A stretch of 64,000 nucleotides of DNA from DATBGS01 sp036557885 (GCA_036557885.1 DATBGS010000144.1:1-64000); one strand, 5' to 3'; positions 42,989 to 52,430 are shown, numbered from the stretch's first letter. Translations and numbers: made by a program. Notes: generated from the sequence alone by a model not told the origin.

Positions 42989-45900
42989 TCAGCGGTTGTC
43001 CTGGCGCTTGAGGGCCACGCTGATCAGAATCCCAAAGATGAGAATCATGGCCCCCATAGCCAGCCATGATAGCTCAATCCGCTGGATGGCACTGCTCTGG
43101 GAGTAGATCGAGAAAAGCGTGCCGTGATACGTGGGGTCACTGCCAACCAGCGTATCTCCGCCCAATTTGTCGCTATGCACGCCAAGCGACGTACCAAGAG
43201 CGGACATCGTCCAGCGCGTGGGGAAGAACAATGCCAGAGTCGTCATCACCCCATCTTTCAAGGGAATCTCCACGCCAGCAAAGAAAATCTGGGGGATGAG
43301 CACGAATGGTATCAGGCTATTTGCCGTGTCCTCGCTGGACGACAGCGCCGACACCAGCAAACCCAGCATCATCCCAGCCAGCGCAGAGAGGACGAGCGTG
43401 ATATACGCCTCCAGGAACACCGGCAGAAAGATGCCCTGTTGCAGCGGCTCAAAAGCATTCACAATCAGCAGCAGCGCCGCGCACTGGTAGAGGGCAAGCA
43501 CGCTGATGATCAGCACTTTCGACAACACATAGGGCACAATCCCCAGGTTGACCGTGCGCTCACGGCGATAGATCACGCGCTCTTTCACAAACTCCCGAAT
43601 CGAATTGAGGATGCCGCTCATGATCGCAATAAAGGCGCACAGAAACAGCGTGCGCTGCGCCGAAAGGCCAGTGCCAGGGACGATGAAGTCCTGAAGCGCA
43701 TGGTTTACGCCGCCCCGCGCCGCCGCGTATTGTGTGCCTCCTGGGTCACTCTGAAGGAACGTGACCACCTGATCACAATTGACGAAATCCGTCGTTGCGG
43801 TTACGCCAATCGGCCCCGTTGCCGTCAGGATTTGAGGCCGACATTGCACGATATTGTTTGCATCAAAGACGCCCGCCCCCGTCTCAAAGCGCACCAGCAG
43901 CATCAGGAACAAGGCAATCAGGGGCGCCTGTAACAGCACCAGGACCAGCGTTGCCCGATCATTTCTCATCAACTCAAAGTTGCGCTGGAAAAGGACCAGA
44001 AATTGCTTGAAGAATCTTCCAGGCTTGCGCCGCGTGATTTTGCGGGTTCTCAGCGGGTCGGTTTCGGCGCTTGCCATGCGTTCTTTGAGCGGCTGCGACA
44101 CATGCGCCTGATAGTCAGGGGAGCTTTTGAAGCGCGCTTCGGCTTCCTCTGGGATTTCTGGGCGCTCCTCGGTTGCTGTCAGCGCGGTATAAATTTCGGC
44201 AAAGTCGCTTTTGCCAAAAAAGTCTTTGGCCTGTTCAGGTGGGCCAAAATAGGCCAGCCGCCCGCCTTGCGCCAGAAAGCAGACCGCATCGCAGACGTTG
44301 ATGTTGTTGGTGGCATGCGTGACCAGGATGATCGTGTGGCCTTTATCAGCCAGCTTGCGCAAGAGTACCATCATCTTACGGTCTAGCCCTGGATCAAGCC
44401 CGGAGGTTGGCTCATCCAAGAAGAACACGCCAGGATTGCCAAGCAATTCCATCGCAATTGAAACGCGCTTGCGCTGCCCGCCAGAGAGCTTTTTAATCAG
44501 GAGCTTGCGCCGCTCGATCAGTTCCACATCCTCCAACACCTCGCTGATGCGCTGCCAGATTTGCTCGTCCGTGAAGTCGTTGGGCAGGCGAATCTTTGCG
44601 GCATAATACAGCGCTCGCTCCACCGTCAGGGTGCGATGCACAATATCATCCTGCGGCACGTAGCCAATCTGCGTACTGAAGGCGGCTATGTTGTGGTAAT
44701 AGTCCTGCCCATTATAGAGCACCTTGCCTTGTTGAGCCGGGCGCAGGCCGCTTAGCGCATCCAGCAGGGTTGTCTTGCCAGCGCCAGAGCCGCCCACCAG
44801 CGCGACAAACGCGCGGGGGGGAATGGAGAACGAAATGTTATTGAGAAGCGTGGTCTGATTCTGGCCCACCTTGCGCAGATTCAACGCATCAATGCGAATA
44901 TTGTTGCTTTCATCGTACTGGGTGAGATGCGTGCTTTCGTAGACCAGCCGATAGGGACCGATGCGAATCTCGTCGCCCATCTTGAGAAGCTGATTGGTCA
45001 CAAGCTGCGCGTTGACATAGACATGGTTGGTGCTGTGCAAGTCAAGAATGCGATAGGCGCCGCCCTCGCGCACCAGCCGGGCATGATGCGCCGACACCTG
45101 GGGATGATTGAGCATCAAGCTGTTATCGGGCTTGCGCCCAATGGTGATCTCAGCCTCACCAAGCCTGATTGGTTGCAGGGGCGGGGGCGCGCTCTCTGCC
45201 ACGCCTGTCCCATCGTTATACGTCAGCGTCACCAAGGCGCCATCGGCATCCCCAATGCGGAAGATGTCGCCCTGGGCCAGCACCTTGCGATACGATTCGT
45301 CGCCGCGAATCTTGCGCCCTTGATGGAGCAGCCCGTTGGTGGTTTGCTGGCGGGTTGGGTGCGGATGAACCAGGACAAACTGGCTACCTTCGCGCACAAT
45401 CTGAAGATGCACATCTGAGACACTTGGGTCATCAATCACAATATCATTCGTGACATTGCGCCCAACCGAGAGCATGGACTTATCCAGCAGCGCCGTTTTG
45501 CGCTGCCCAGAGGTGCTGCTGCTTACTACCAACATGGGCAGCCCCAGGCTGGAGACTGTGGCTTGCAGCGTTTGCGAAAAGCGCCCAGGAACAGCAGAAG
45601 GAGAACCGCCTATCATTGTGGCTCCCACAACGGCTGGTACTGGGGCTGGTACAGGCGCAGCCGAGGCAGGCGGCAGCGCTACGGGAGGAGGCGCCTGGGG
45701 CGGTGTGGGCACAGGAAGAGACGACACCTCCGTGAGTATTTCGCTAAATGACACCTGGGATACGACCTGAGCATGGAAGATAAATGTTGTGTCTTGCCCG
45801 ACGATCACCAGGCTTTTATCATGCAGGATTGCCTGCTTCACCGGCTGATTATCAACAAAGATGGGATTCTGCTCCGAGAGGTTTTCGATTCTCCAGGCGC

Positions 45901-46081
45901 CAGCTTCCCAAATGAGGAGCGCGTGTCGCCTGGAAACATGCAGATCTCCCTTTACGATGATGTCGTTGGATGTTTCGCGGCCAATAGCGATGATTGGCCC
46001 GTTCAATTGAAATGCCTGGCCTGCCAGGGGGCCGGTCAAAAAGGTGATTGAACCCGCTGGTGTGTTTTGTGGCGTACTCAC
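42989..46081 (-). CDS. triple-FHA ABC transporter (ATPase-permease fusion)
   Basis: The GTG at 46081 follows GAGGAGG by six bases; a GTG 15 bases upstream is inside that site. The 1030-residue protein has three FHA domains (about 25-105, 198-290 and 308-385), with GRETSN, GRNVTN and GRKPDN as phosphopeptide-binding starts and a Pro-rich linker (122-152) after the first. An ABCG-type ATPase follows at about 405-630 (Walker A GGSGAGKT at 430-437, signature LSGGQRKR, Walker B FFLDEPTSG), then an ABC-2 permease with about six helices. FHA domains imply control by a Ser/Thr kinase, as for Rv1747 of Mycobacterium. Confidence 0.92.
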   Translation of the reverse strand: MSTPQNTPAGSITFLTGPLAGQAFQLNGPIIAIGRETSNDIIVKGDLHVSRRHALLIWEAGAWRIENLSEQNPIFVDNQPVKQAILHDKSLVIVGQDTTFIFHAQVVSQVSFSEILTEVSSLPVPTPPQAPPPVALPPASAAPVPAPVPAVVGATMIGGSPSAVPGRFSQTLQATVSSLGLPMLVVSSSTSGQRKTALLDKSMLSVGRNVTNDIVIDDPSVSDVHLQIVREGSQFVLVHPHPTRQQTTNGLLHQGRKIRGDESYRKVLAQGDIFRIGDADGALVTLTYNDGTGVAESAPPPLQPIRLGEAEITIGRKPDNSLMLNHPQVSAHHARLVREGGAYRILDLHSTNHVYVNAQLVTNQLLKMGDEIRIGPYRLVYESTHLTQYDESNNIRIDALNLRKVGQNQTTLLNNISFSIPPRAFVALVGGSGAGKTTLLDALSGLRPAQQGKVLYNGQDYYHNIAAFSTQIGYVPQDDIVHRTLTVERALYYAAKIRLPNDFTDEQIWQRISEVLEDVELIERRKLLIKKLSGGQRKRVSIAMELLGNPGVFFLDEPTSGLDPGLDRKMMVLLRKLADKGHTIILVTHATNNINVCDAVCFLAQGGRLAYFGPPEQAKDFFGKSDFAEIYTALTATEERPEIPEEAEARFKSSPDYQAHVSQPLKERMASAETDPLRTRKITRRKPGRFFKQFLVLFQRNFELMRNDRATLVLVLLQAPLIALFLMLLVRFETGAGVFDANNIVQCRPQILTATGPIGVTATTDFVNCDQVVTFLQSDPGGTQYAAARGGVNHALQDFIVPGTGLSAQRTLFLCAFIAIMSGILNSIREFVKERVIYRRERTVNLGIVPYVLSKVLIISVLALYQCAALLLIVNAFEPLQQGIFLPVFLEAYITLVLSALAGMMLGLLVSALSSSEDTANSLIPFVLIPQIFFAGVEIPLKDGVMTTLALFFPTRWTMSALGTSLGVHSDKLGGDTLVGSDPTYHGTLFSIYSQSSAIQRIELSWLAMGAMILIFGILISVALKRQDNR

Positions 46082-46178
46082 GCTCTGCCTCCTCACACAT
46101 CTTTAAGGATTGCAAGGCTGATTATACAGTATGTGGCAAGGAAGGGAAGGTCATAGGAAGCGTGAGAAACGTTCTGTC

Positions 46179-46208
46179 TTGATGGAACATGCCAGAGTAT
46201 GGTAAAAT
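46179..46208 (+). promoter_or_regulatory. candidate promoter of the ketosynthase genes
   Basis: TTGATG at 46179-46184 and TAAAAT at 46203-46208 are 18 bases apart, some 78 bases before the first ketosynthase start. Confidence 0.45.
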
Positions 46209-46285
46209 ATCTCCAACCAAGCAAAGGAGTGCCCCTGCAAGAGGTTCTGGCAGGTTTGGATGAGGTTGACTGAGGATAGCATCAC

Positions 46286-47590
46286 ATGGCATTTCCCTCT
46301 ACTCGACGAGTTGTCATCACCGGTCTTGGAGTTGTCGCCCCAAATGGCATTGGCAAATGCGCGTTCTGGGAAGCCTGCCTTGCAGGACGTTCAGGCATTC
46401 GGCACATCACGCAATTTGACGCCAGCTTCCTGTCCACTCGAATCGCTGGGGAAGTGCCCGATTTCGCTCCTGAAGCGCTTGGCCTCACCCCAGAGGAATG
46501 TACGCAGTTAGATCGCAATACGCAATTTGCCGTTGCTGCTGCCAATCTTGCCCTTCAAGATGCCTGCCTCAGTAAGAACCTCACCGAAGAGGAACGCGAC
46601 CAGATGGGCGTCTATATGGGGACCGCGATGGCCTCCAACGAAGAGGCAGAGCGCGTCTGGAAACAACTTACCGCAGACGGCGCCCAACCCCTCCGCGATA
46701 GAGATGAGGTACCTATCTCTTCAACCTTTATGCTCTACCATTCGCCAGCGGCGGCCATTGCCATCCATCATCACCTGCATGGACCTTGCACAGCGCTCTC
46801 AACGGGCTGCTCTGCTGGAGCAGATGCTATTGGTCAGGCGTTCTGGGCCATCCAGGAGGGACGAGCCAGCCGCATGTTGGCGGGAGGCAGCGACTCGGCC
46901 ATTTGCTCTGGCGGCCTGAATGTCTTTAACGTGATGGGCGCGATGAGTACGCGCAACGAGGCGCCTGAACGTGCCTCGCGCCCCTATGATGCCGGGCGCG
47001 ATGGCTTTGTGATGGCAGAGGGCGCCGGCGTACTGCTTCTGGAAGATCGAAATCTGGCTCTGGCGCGTGGGGCGCATATCTATGCAGAGTTGCTCACCTT
47101 TGCCTCCAACATCAATGCGTACCACATGACCTCCTTGCCCAAAGATGGCATGCCGCTCCAGCAACTTCTGCTCCAGGTACTTGAGGAGGCAGGCATCACC
47201 CCTGCGGATTTGGACTACATCAACTCGCATGGCAGTTCGACCCCTGCCAACGAACCAGCGGAAACCACCGCGTATAAAGCCGTGTTTGGGGAGCAGGCGT
47301 ATCACATTCCAATTAGCGCCACCAAATCCATGATTGGGCATACACAGGGAGCCGCCAGCGCCATTGAAGCGGTGGTCACAGCCCTGGCAGTGGACCAGCA
47401 AATCTTGCCGCCAACAATCAACCAGGAAGAGCGCGATCCCCAGTGCGACCTCGACTATGTTCCAAATGTAGCCCGCCGCAGCAGCGTCCAGATTGCGCTC
47501 ACCCACTCCAGCGGTTTTGGCGGCGTCAACAGTGCGCTCCTTCTCGCAAAGCCGGAATGGGTAGACGCGCAACTTGCCGGAGTACGATAA
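46286..47590 (+). CDS. beta-ketoacyl synthase, KS-alpha-like
   Basis: The 434-residue enzyme has the full KAS II triad: C175 in STGCSAGAD, H315 in NSHGSSTP and H352 in IGHTQGAAS. RRVVITGLGVVAPNG opens the domain. It is of FabF/type II polyketide KS-alpha length. The next gene encodes a ketosynthase-like protein without the Cys, so the pair resembles a KS-alpha/chain-length-factor heterodimer. It condenses an acyl starter with malonyl-ACP; no ACP gene is nearby. A FabF role in fatty acid synthesis is less likely because of the partner. Confidence 0.88.
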   Translation: MAFPSTRRVVITGLGVVAPNGIGKCAFWEACLAGRSGIRHITQFDASFLSTRIAGEVPDFAPEALGLTPEECTQLDRNTQFAVAAANLALQDACLSKNLTEEERDQMGVYMGTAMASNEEAERVWKQLTADGAQPLRDRDEVPISSTFMLYHSPAAAIAIHHHLHGPCTALSTGCSAGADAIGQAFWAIQEGRASRMLAGGSDSAICSGGLNVFNVMGAMSTRNEAPERASRPYDAGRDGFVMAEGAGVLLLEDRNLALARGAHIYAELLTFASNINAYHMTSLPKDGMPLQQLLLQVLEEAGITPADLDYINSHGSSTPANEPAETTAYKAVFGEQAYHIPISATKSMIGHTQGAASAIEAVVTALAVDQQILPPTINQEERDPQCDLDYVPNVARRSSVQIALTHSSGFGGVNSALLLAKPEWVDAQLAGVR

Positions 47591-47591
47591 C

Positions 47592-48866
47592 GTGCATGCA
47601 ATACCCTCACCAGCCAATCAGGACAGTGTGAACCATCCCCAGCGGCGTGTCGTCATTACGGGCATAGGGGCTGTCGCCCCCAATGGCATTGGGAAAGAGG
47701 CATATTGGAAGGCTACTTGCAAGGGGGTGTCGGGGATTAAGCCTGTTCAACGCTTCTCAACTGCTGACCTCCCGGTGCAGGTTGCGGGCGAAATCACCGA
47801 TTTTTCGCTGGATGGCGTGATTGACCGCAAGCTGGCAAAGCGCACAGATCGCGTCACCCATTTTGCCCTTGTAGCGATTCACGAAGCCCTTGCCGACGCC
47901 AAACTGGTGTTGCAAGAAGAAAATCCCCGTCGGGTGGGAGCCGTCATCGCCTCCACGCTTGGGGGCGTTGAATATGTGCTCAGTGAATTTGCCGCAATGC
48001 TTCGTGATGGCCCACGCGCCATGAGTGCCTATACAGCTATCGCCTGGCTCCAGGTGGCAAACGTCGGTCAGACCTCCATCCGCTACGGAATCCAGGGGTA
48101 CTCAAAAGCGCCCGTCAATGATCTGGCGGGTGGCCTCGATGCTCTGGGGATGGCTGCTGGCGCTATTCGACGCGGCGCGGCGGAGATCATCATCACTGGT
48201 GGCTCCGAAGCCATGATTCACCCATTTACCTTCCTGGTGCTGGCGCGCAAAGGGCACATTATGGCTGGCGCCGACCCAAACGCCTATCGCCCATTTGACT
48301 GTCGCGCAGCCGGACTGGTGATGGCCGAAGGCGCCGGAATCTGCATTCTGGAAGAATATGAGCACGCCCGGCGGCGCGGCGCACCCATCTATGGCGAGAT
48401 TGTTGGCTATGGACAAACCAACGACGCCCACGCGCTTGCCTCGGCCCCCAGCGACGGCAAATACTATGCTCGCGCTCTGAAGCAGGCACTTCGGGAAGGA
48501 AACATTCGCCCTGATGAGGTTGGCTATGTTAGCGCGGATGGGCGGGCGCTGCCAGGTGCAGATCAAGGCGAAGCGGAGGCACTCAGGCTCACCTTTGGCG
48601 AGCGCCTGGCAGCCCTCCCTGTCAGCATTCCGCGCACAGCGACAGGCCACAGCTATGCTGCGGCAGGCGCATTGGATGCTATCACCGCTCTCCTGGCGCT
48701 TCAACATGGCTGCATCCCGCCAACCCTCAACTGTGAAGAACTTGACCCGCGCTACGGCTTAGATGTGGTGCGAGGCGAAGGGCGCCCCTTCTCGCGGCCT
48801 GTTGTCCTGCTTGGCGGGCGCAGCACCGGCGGCGCAAATGTGGCGGTAGCCATCAGGAAAATTTGA
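47592..48866 (+). CDS. chain-length-factor-like ketosynthase (KS-beta)
   Basis: The GTG at 47592 follows the upstream stop by one base, with GGAG nine bases before; GTG at 47628 is an alternative that matches the usual distance to RRVVITG. At the active-site position the sequence is VNDLAGGLDALG, with Leu178 in place of Cys. AGGLDAL is a hallmark of type II polyketide chain-length factors. The first catalytic His is also replaced (SADGRALPGADQGEAEAL), as in CLFs; the second His remains. It should dimerise with the preceding ketosynthase and set chain length. Confidence 0.85.
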   Translation: MHAIPSPANQDSVNHPQRRVVITGIGAVAPNGIGKEAYWKATCKGVSGIKPVQRFSTADLPVQVAGEITDFSLDGVIDRKLAKRTDRVTHFALVAIHEALADAKLVLQEENPRRVGAVIASTLGGVEYVLSEFAAMLRDGPRAMSAYTAIAWLQVANVGQTSIRYGIQGYSKAPVNDLAGGLDALGMAAGAIRRGAAEIIITGGSEAMIHPFTFLVLARKGHIMAGADPNAYRPFDCRAAGLVMAEGAGICILEEYEHARRRGAPIYGEIVGYGQTNDAHALASAPSDGKYYARALKQALREGNIRPDEVGYVSADGRALPGADQGEAEALRLTFGERLAALPVSIPRTATGHSYAAAGALDAITALLALQHGCIPPTLNCEELDPRYGLDVVRGEGRPFSRPVVLLGGRSTGGANVAVAIRKI

Positions 48867-48868
48867 CC

Positions 48869-49738
48869 ATGAGCAAAAAACGCAGCATTGGCGAGATTCT
48901 CTACGGCTTCTTTCTCCTGAACCACCCTGGGCCAGTCGCCATTCATATCATCGGCGTAGCGATCTTTGCCTTCGTCGCAGCACGCAGCCATCTTGTCTGG
49001 GGAGTGCTTCTGCTGGTGATTGGCGCTCATGCCGCCATGCAATCTTCCATCGCTATGATGAATGACTACTGCGACCGCCGCCTGGACGCACTGACCAAAC
49101 CAGCCAAACCCATTGTTCGCGGGCTAGTCTTGCCACGCGAGGCGCTTGTCGCAAGCATTTTCATGATGGTGTTGATGGTGGTGCTCTTGCTCTTCCTGCC
49201 ACCGCTGGCGCTGCTGCTCTCGCTCTGTTATCTCGCGCTAGGCCAGTCCTATAACTTTGGGCTAAAATCAACACCCTGGAGCGGCCTGGTCTTCGCGCTG
49301 TTTATCCCGCTGATTCCTCTCTATGCCCTGGCGGGCGTGGGAAACCTTCCGCTTACGGCCTTCTGGATTCTCCCTCTTGGTTCTTTGTTGGGCGTTGTGC
49401 TCAATCTGGCAAATTCTCTGCCCGACATCGAGGGCGACAGCGCGGGGGGCGCAAATACACTGGCGGTGAAACTAGGCGTGAGGGGCGTGTTTATCGTCTG
49501 CCCGCTGCTGATCGCCCTCGACGTTGTGCTGATGGGGGTGCTGCTTGTTTCTGGTGCTGTTGCCGCTTCCGTGTGGGTGATTGGGGGAGTGCTGGCAGGA
49601 ACAGTGCTCGCGGTGGGGGCGATGGTGCTGTTTTTCGGGCCGCAAAAACCGATTCAAACGCGCAAATGGTACTTCTATCTGGTAACGTTATTCTGCCTCT
49701 TGCTGGGAACTACCTGGCTGGTGCTCGTGGCTTTTTAA
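48869..49738 (+). CDS. UbiA-family prenyltransferase
   Basis: The 289-residue membrane protein has the first prenyl-diphosphate motif NDYCDRRLD at 65-73 and the second as NSLPDIEGDSAGG. About eight or nine transmembrane helices surround them. UbiA enzymes attach a prenyl chain to an aromatic or other acceptor. It starts three bases after the chain-length-factor stop, so it is likely co-transcribed. The neighbouring ketosynthase pair suggests that the acceptor is a polyketide-derived ring, although a menaquinone- or lipid-type acceptor is also possible. Confidence 0.87.
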   Translation: MSKKRSIGEILYGFFLLNHPGPVAIHIIGVAIFAFVAARSHLVWGVLLLVIGAHAAMQSSIAMMNDYCDRRLDALTKPAKPIVRGLVLPREALVASIFMMVLMVVLLLFLPPLALLLSLCYLALGQSYNFGLKSTPWSGLVFALFIPLIPLYALAGVGNLPLTAFWILPLGSLLGVVLNLANSLPDIEGDSAGGANTLAVKLGVRGVFIVCPLLIALDVVLMGVLLVSGAVAASVWVIGGVLAGTVLAVGAMVLFFGPQKPIQTRKWYFYLVTLFCLLLGTTWLVLVAF

Positions 49739-49869
49739 CCCAGGTTGCTGCGGGAGGTTGCCCCAAAAGTCCCCACTCCCTGCTGCCTCTTGACAGCTAG
49801 TTGTATAGTGGAGGAACAGCAACCCTGGATGAACGCTTGAGGAAAGGGCGTTCTCAGAAAGAGCACCGA

Positions 49870-50280
49870 ATGGCTAGCAATGCTCTCCCAATCGTGGTGG
49901 TGGCAGACCCTGATATAAGCTATCAGCGCCAGATTATTGCCCTATTGCAGCGCGACTTTCGTTGTTTGGCAGCAAATTCCTTGCAGGAAGCGTATCAAAC
50001 TATCCAGCGTGAACATCCTGTGCTGATGACTCTGGAGTTAAGTCAGCCTGATGGGGATGGCATAGCCCTCATAGAATATTTGCAAGCAGACCCGATGCAC
50101 CGGCAGGTGCTCATCGCCTGCGTCACTTTGCGCACTTCGGTCAAAGATAAAGTACGAGCATTCCGCGCGGGGGCAGATGACTACATTGTGAAGCCGCTTA
50201 CTCCCTCGACGAATTTTACCGGGCGCATGCTTCTTTTACGGCGACTCGGCCATCTGGCTCGCACGGTACCAGGGAAATAA
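49870..50280 (+). CDS. receiver-domain protein with Glu at the phosphorylation site
   Basis: The 136-residue protein is a stand-alone receiver domain. ADPD (12-15) is the acidic pair region and K108 in YIVKPLTP is the conserved Lys. At the phosphoacceptor position the motif reads TLELSQPDGDG, so residue 56 is Glu instead of Asp. Glu often mimics the phosphorylated state, making this probably a constitutive or phosphate-independent signal protein. No output domain is attached. The start chosen is the ATG at 49870; an upstream TTG would add 23 residues. Confidence 0.8.
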   Translation: MASNALPIVVVADPDISYQRQIIALLQRDFRCLAANSLQEAYQTIQREHPVLMTLELSQPDGDGIALIEYLQADPMHRQVLIACVTLRTSVKDKVRAFRAGADDYIVKPLTPSTNFTGRMLLLRRLGHLARTVPGK

Positions 50281-50308
50281 TGGACCAAAGGATGCCGCGA
50301 GGAGGATT

Positions 50309-50761
50309 TTAGGGGATGCCTTCTTCGCTTTGTTCCACCAGCCTTTGCATGCGCTCCTGACGCTCGGCTCCCCCAACAGTCACGGCGCGGTGCACCGCAT
50401 TCACCAGTTCGCGCGGAGTAACAGGCTTAACCAGATATTGGTCCGCGCCAAAAGCCAGGCCCACAAACCGATTCTTATCCTGAGCCAGGGCCGTGAGCAT
50501 GATCAGCGGTGTGGAGGCAGACTCAGGATCACCACGCAGCGCGCGCACCAGTTGGTATCCATCTAACCTGGGCATAACCACATCAATGATAACGCAATCT
50601 GGATGCGTATCAAAGAATAGTTCCAGGCCCTGCACTCCGTCTTCGGCCTGGATGACAGTAAATTCGCCCAACAATTCTAGCCCATCTGTGAGTAGTTGTA
50701 GCAAGTCGGGGTCATCATCAACGATCAATACCGTATAACTCTCACCGCCCAGAGAAACCAT
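50309..50761 (-). CDS. response regulator, receiver domain only
   Basis: The 150-residue protein is a canonical receiver: acidic pair DDD at 15-17, phosphoacceptor D60 in VIIDVVMPRLDG and Lys in LVKPVTP. The C-terminus is a short basic helix with no DNA-binding motif, so output is probably by protein contact (CheY-like). It converges with the receiver gene on the plus strand. No histidine kinase adjoins it. Confidence 0.88.
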   Translation of the reverse strand: MVSLGGESYTVLIVDDDPDLLQLLTDGLELLGEFTVIQAEDGVQGLELFFDTHPDCVIIDVVMPRLDGYQLVRALRGDPESASTPLIMLTALAQDKNRFVGLAFGADQYLVKPVTPRELVNAVHRAVTVGGAERQERMQRLVEQSEEGIP

Positions 50762-50851
50762 GTGTCTGTCCTTTCTGCTGGTTCGGGATTGGCAAGGAAA
50801 CCACGCGGAAGGGTGTCCCTGGCTAAAGCAATCTTCCTGTGCTCCCTGGCT

Positions 50852-50857
50852 ATTATA
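50852..50857 (-). promoter_or_regulatory. -10 box upstream of the minus-strand receiver gene
   Basis: A perfect TATAAT reads on the minus strand, about 90 bases before the start. No good -35 box at normal distance is visible. Confidence 0.3.
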
Positions 50858-50876
50858 TCTTACAGTACAAGAAAAC

Positions 50877-50911
50877 GCACCCTTTTGTTCATTCAGGGTG
50901 CATTTCTTTTT
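50877..50911. terminator. hairpin terminator, bidirectional form
   Basis: GCACCC at 50877-50882 pairs with GGGTGC at 50896-50901. T-rich runs lie on both sides, TTTCTTTTT on the plus strand and TTTTC on the minus. It follows the P450 gene on the minus strand and precedes the receiver gene. Confidence 0.45.
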
Positions 50912-50989
50912 GTAGTGTCTATTGAACCAAGAGTGAAAACGAACAGGGGGATGGGTGAAGCCCCTCTCTCTCCCTCCGTTCCAGCCAGA

Positions 50990-52354
50990 TCAGGCACGGT
51001 CCCGCACTCGCATGGGAAGTTCACGGGGTCGCAGGGTGACGAGCGGCTCCGGGCGCAGCACAACGTCTGGGGCTAGCTCCAGATGGCACCGCTGCGCCAG
51101 CAGCACCATAATGATGTGCGCCTCCAATAACGCATAGATATTACCCATGCACTGATGCTGCCCGCCCCCAAATGGAAAATAGGCAAAACGTGGCCGCTCG
51201 GCCTGGGCTGCGGCGGTAAAACGCTCTGGACGGAAGCATGCTGGCTCGTCCCAGAAGGCAGGATGCCGGTGCGTCGTGTAGGGGCAGACCAGGACGGTTG
51301 TGCCCGCTGGAATGGTGTAGCCCCCAATGGTATCCTCCGCCAGCACATGCCGGGGAAACGACCAGGCAGGAGGGTAGAGCCTCAACGCCTCATCTAACAC
51401 CATCCGCGAAAATGGCAGCGCATCCAGGTCTTCCAATCCTGGCGTTCTGCCCTGCAACACCTCATCAACTTCGCGGTAGATGTGCTCTGCTGCTTCTGGA
51501 TGCTGGGCCAGCAAGTACCATGTCCAGCATAACAGGCTGGTGGCGTTATCGTGCCCGGCAATGAGCAGCGAAAGCGTCTCGTTGCGAATCTGCGCATCTG
51601 TGAAGGCGGGCTGCCCATCTTCCTCACGCAGTTCCAGCAAAAAGGTCAACAGGTCGTCGGGATGGTTCTGTTGTCCACGCAGCGTTTCGCGTCGCTTGCG
51701 AATGAGGCGATGCACCACTACATCTAGCGCGCGGAGGGCAGCTTGCCCGCGTCGGTTGTGCCCGGAGAGCGGCCCCAGATAGGGCAGAAAGGGATGGAAG
51801 AACAGCGCCAGGGCATAAGCGTTCATCTCCTGAAGCGCCAGGCCAATCGTTCGGCTTTCGTCGCTCAGGTCCAGCGAAAAGATTGTGCTCCCCAGGACAC
51901 GCAGCGTCAGCGCTTTCATCGCGGGCACCAGATCAATGATCTTTCCATGCTGGGCAGGTTCCTGCCACGTCTCCAGTTCAGCCTGCGCTGCTGCCACCAT
52001 CTGCCCGCCAACTGAGGTGAGGTGGCGACGATGAAACGCGGGCTGCTCAAGTTTGCGCAGCCGTTTCCAGGCAGCACCCTCGGTGGTCAGAATACTTTCC
52101 CCAACAAAACGCCGGAAAATAGCGTTCTCATGTGGGTCGCGACCATAGTGCTGCGCGTGCTCTTGCAGCACCTGACGCACGCCATCGGGGTGATTGATCA
52201 AATACGTGGTGCCATAGGTCAGGGGTAAGCGCACGACATCCCCATAGGCTTGTGTCATCTCCATGAGGAAACGCAGCGGGTCGCGCTCCATCGCCTTCGT
52301 TGTGGCGCGCTTCTCTCGCGGCCCCGGTGCCTGTTTGGTTGCTGCAATCTGCAT
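50990..52354 (-). CDS. cytochrome P450
   Basis: The 454-residue protein has the heme motif FPFGGGQHQCMG with the ligand at C402, the I-helix AGHDNATSLL and the K-helix EALR. The cytoplasmic length and missing N-terminal anchor suit bacterial class I P450s. It inserts oxygen into an unidentified substrate and would need a ferredoxin partner not seen here. The ATG at 52354 follows GGGAG; a TTG 24 bases upstream is less likely. It is divergent from the PaaK-like gene. Confidence 0.92.
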   Translation of the reverse strand: MQIAATKQAPGPREKRATTKAMERDPLRFLMEMTQAYGDVVRLPLTYGTTYLINHPDGVRQVLQEHAQHYGRDPHENAIFRRFVGESILTTEGAAWKRLRKLEQPAFHRRHLTSVGGQMVAAAQAELETWQEPAQHGKIIDLVPAMKALTLRVLGSTIFSLDLSDESRTIGLALQEMNAYALALFFHPFLPYLGPLSGHNRRGQAALRALDVVVHRLIRKRRETLRGQQNHPDDLLTFLLELREEDGQPAFTDAQIRNETLSLLIAGHDNATSLLCWTWYLLAQHPEAAEHIYREVDEVLQGRTPGLEDLDALPFSRMVLDEALRLYPPAWSFPRHVLAEDTIGGYTIPAGTTVLVCPYTTHRHPAFWDEPACFRPERFTAAAQAERPRFAYFPFGGGQHQCMGNIYALLEAHIIMVLLAQRCHLELAPDVVLRPEPLVTLRPRELPMRVRDRA

Positions 52355-52402
52355 AGGGCGCGGCTCCCTCTCCGCCAATGACAGAGCACACTAAAAAAGC
52401 TG

Positions 52403-52430
52403 TTGCTCTCCGGTATCTCTGCTATATAAT
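52403..52430 (+). promoter_or_regulatory. promoter of the PaaK-like gene
   Basis: TTGCTC at 52403-52408 and TATAAT at 52425-52430 are 16 bases apart in the divergent region shared with the P450 gene. Confidence 0.5.

Noticed and set aside
46286..48866. Simple duplication of fabF for fatty acid synthesis
   Set aside because: The second copy has lost the Cys and first His and carries AGGLDAL, which fits a chain-length factor better than a redundant FabF.
49790..49809. TTGACA and TATAGT before the receiver gene as a promoter
   Set aside because: The spacing is only 8 bases, too short for a sigma-70 promoter.
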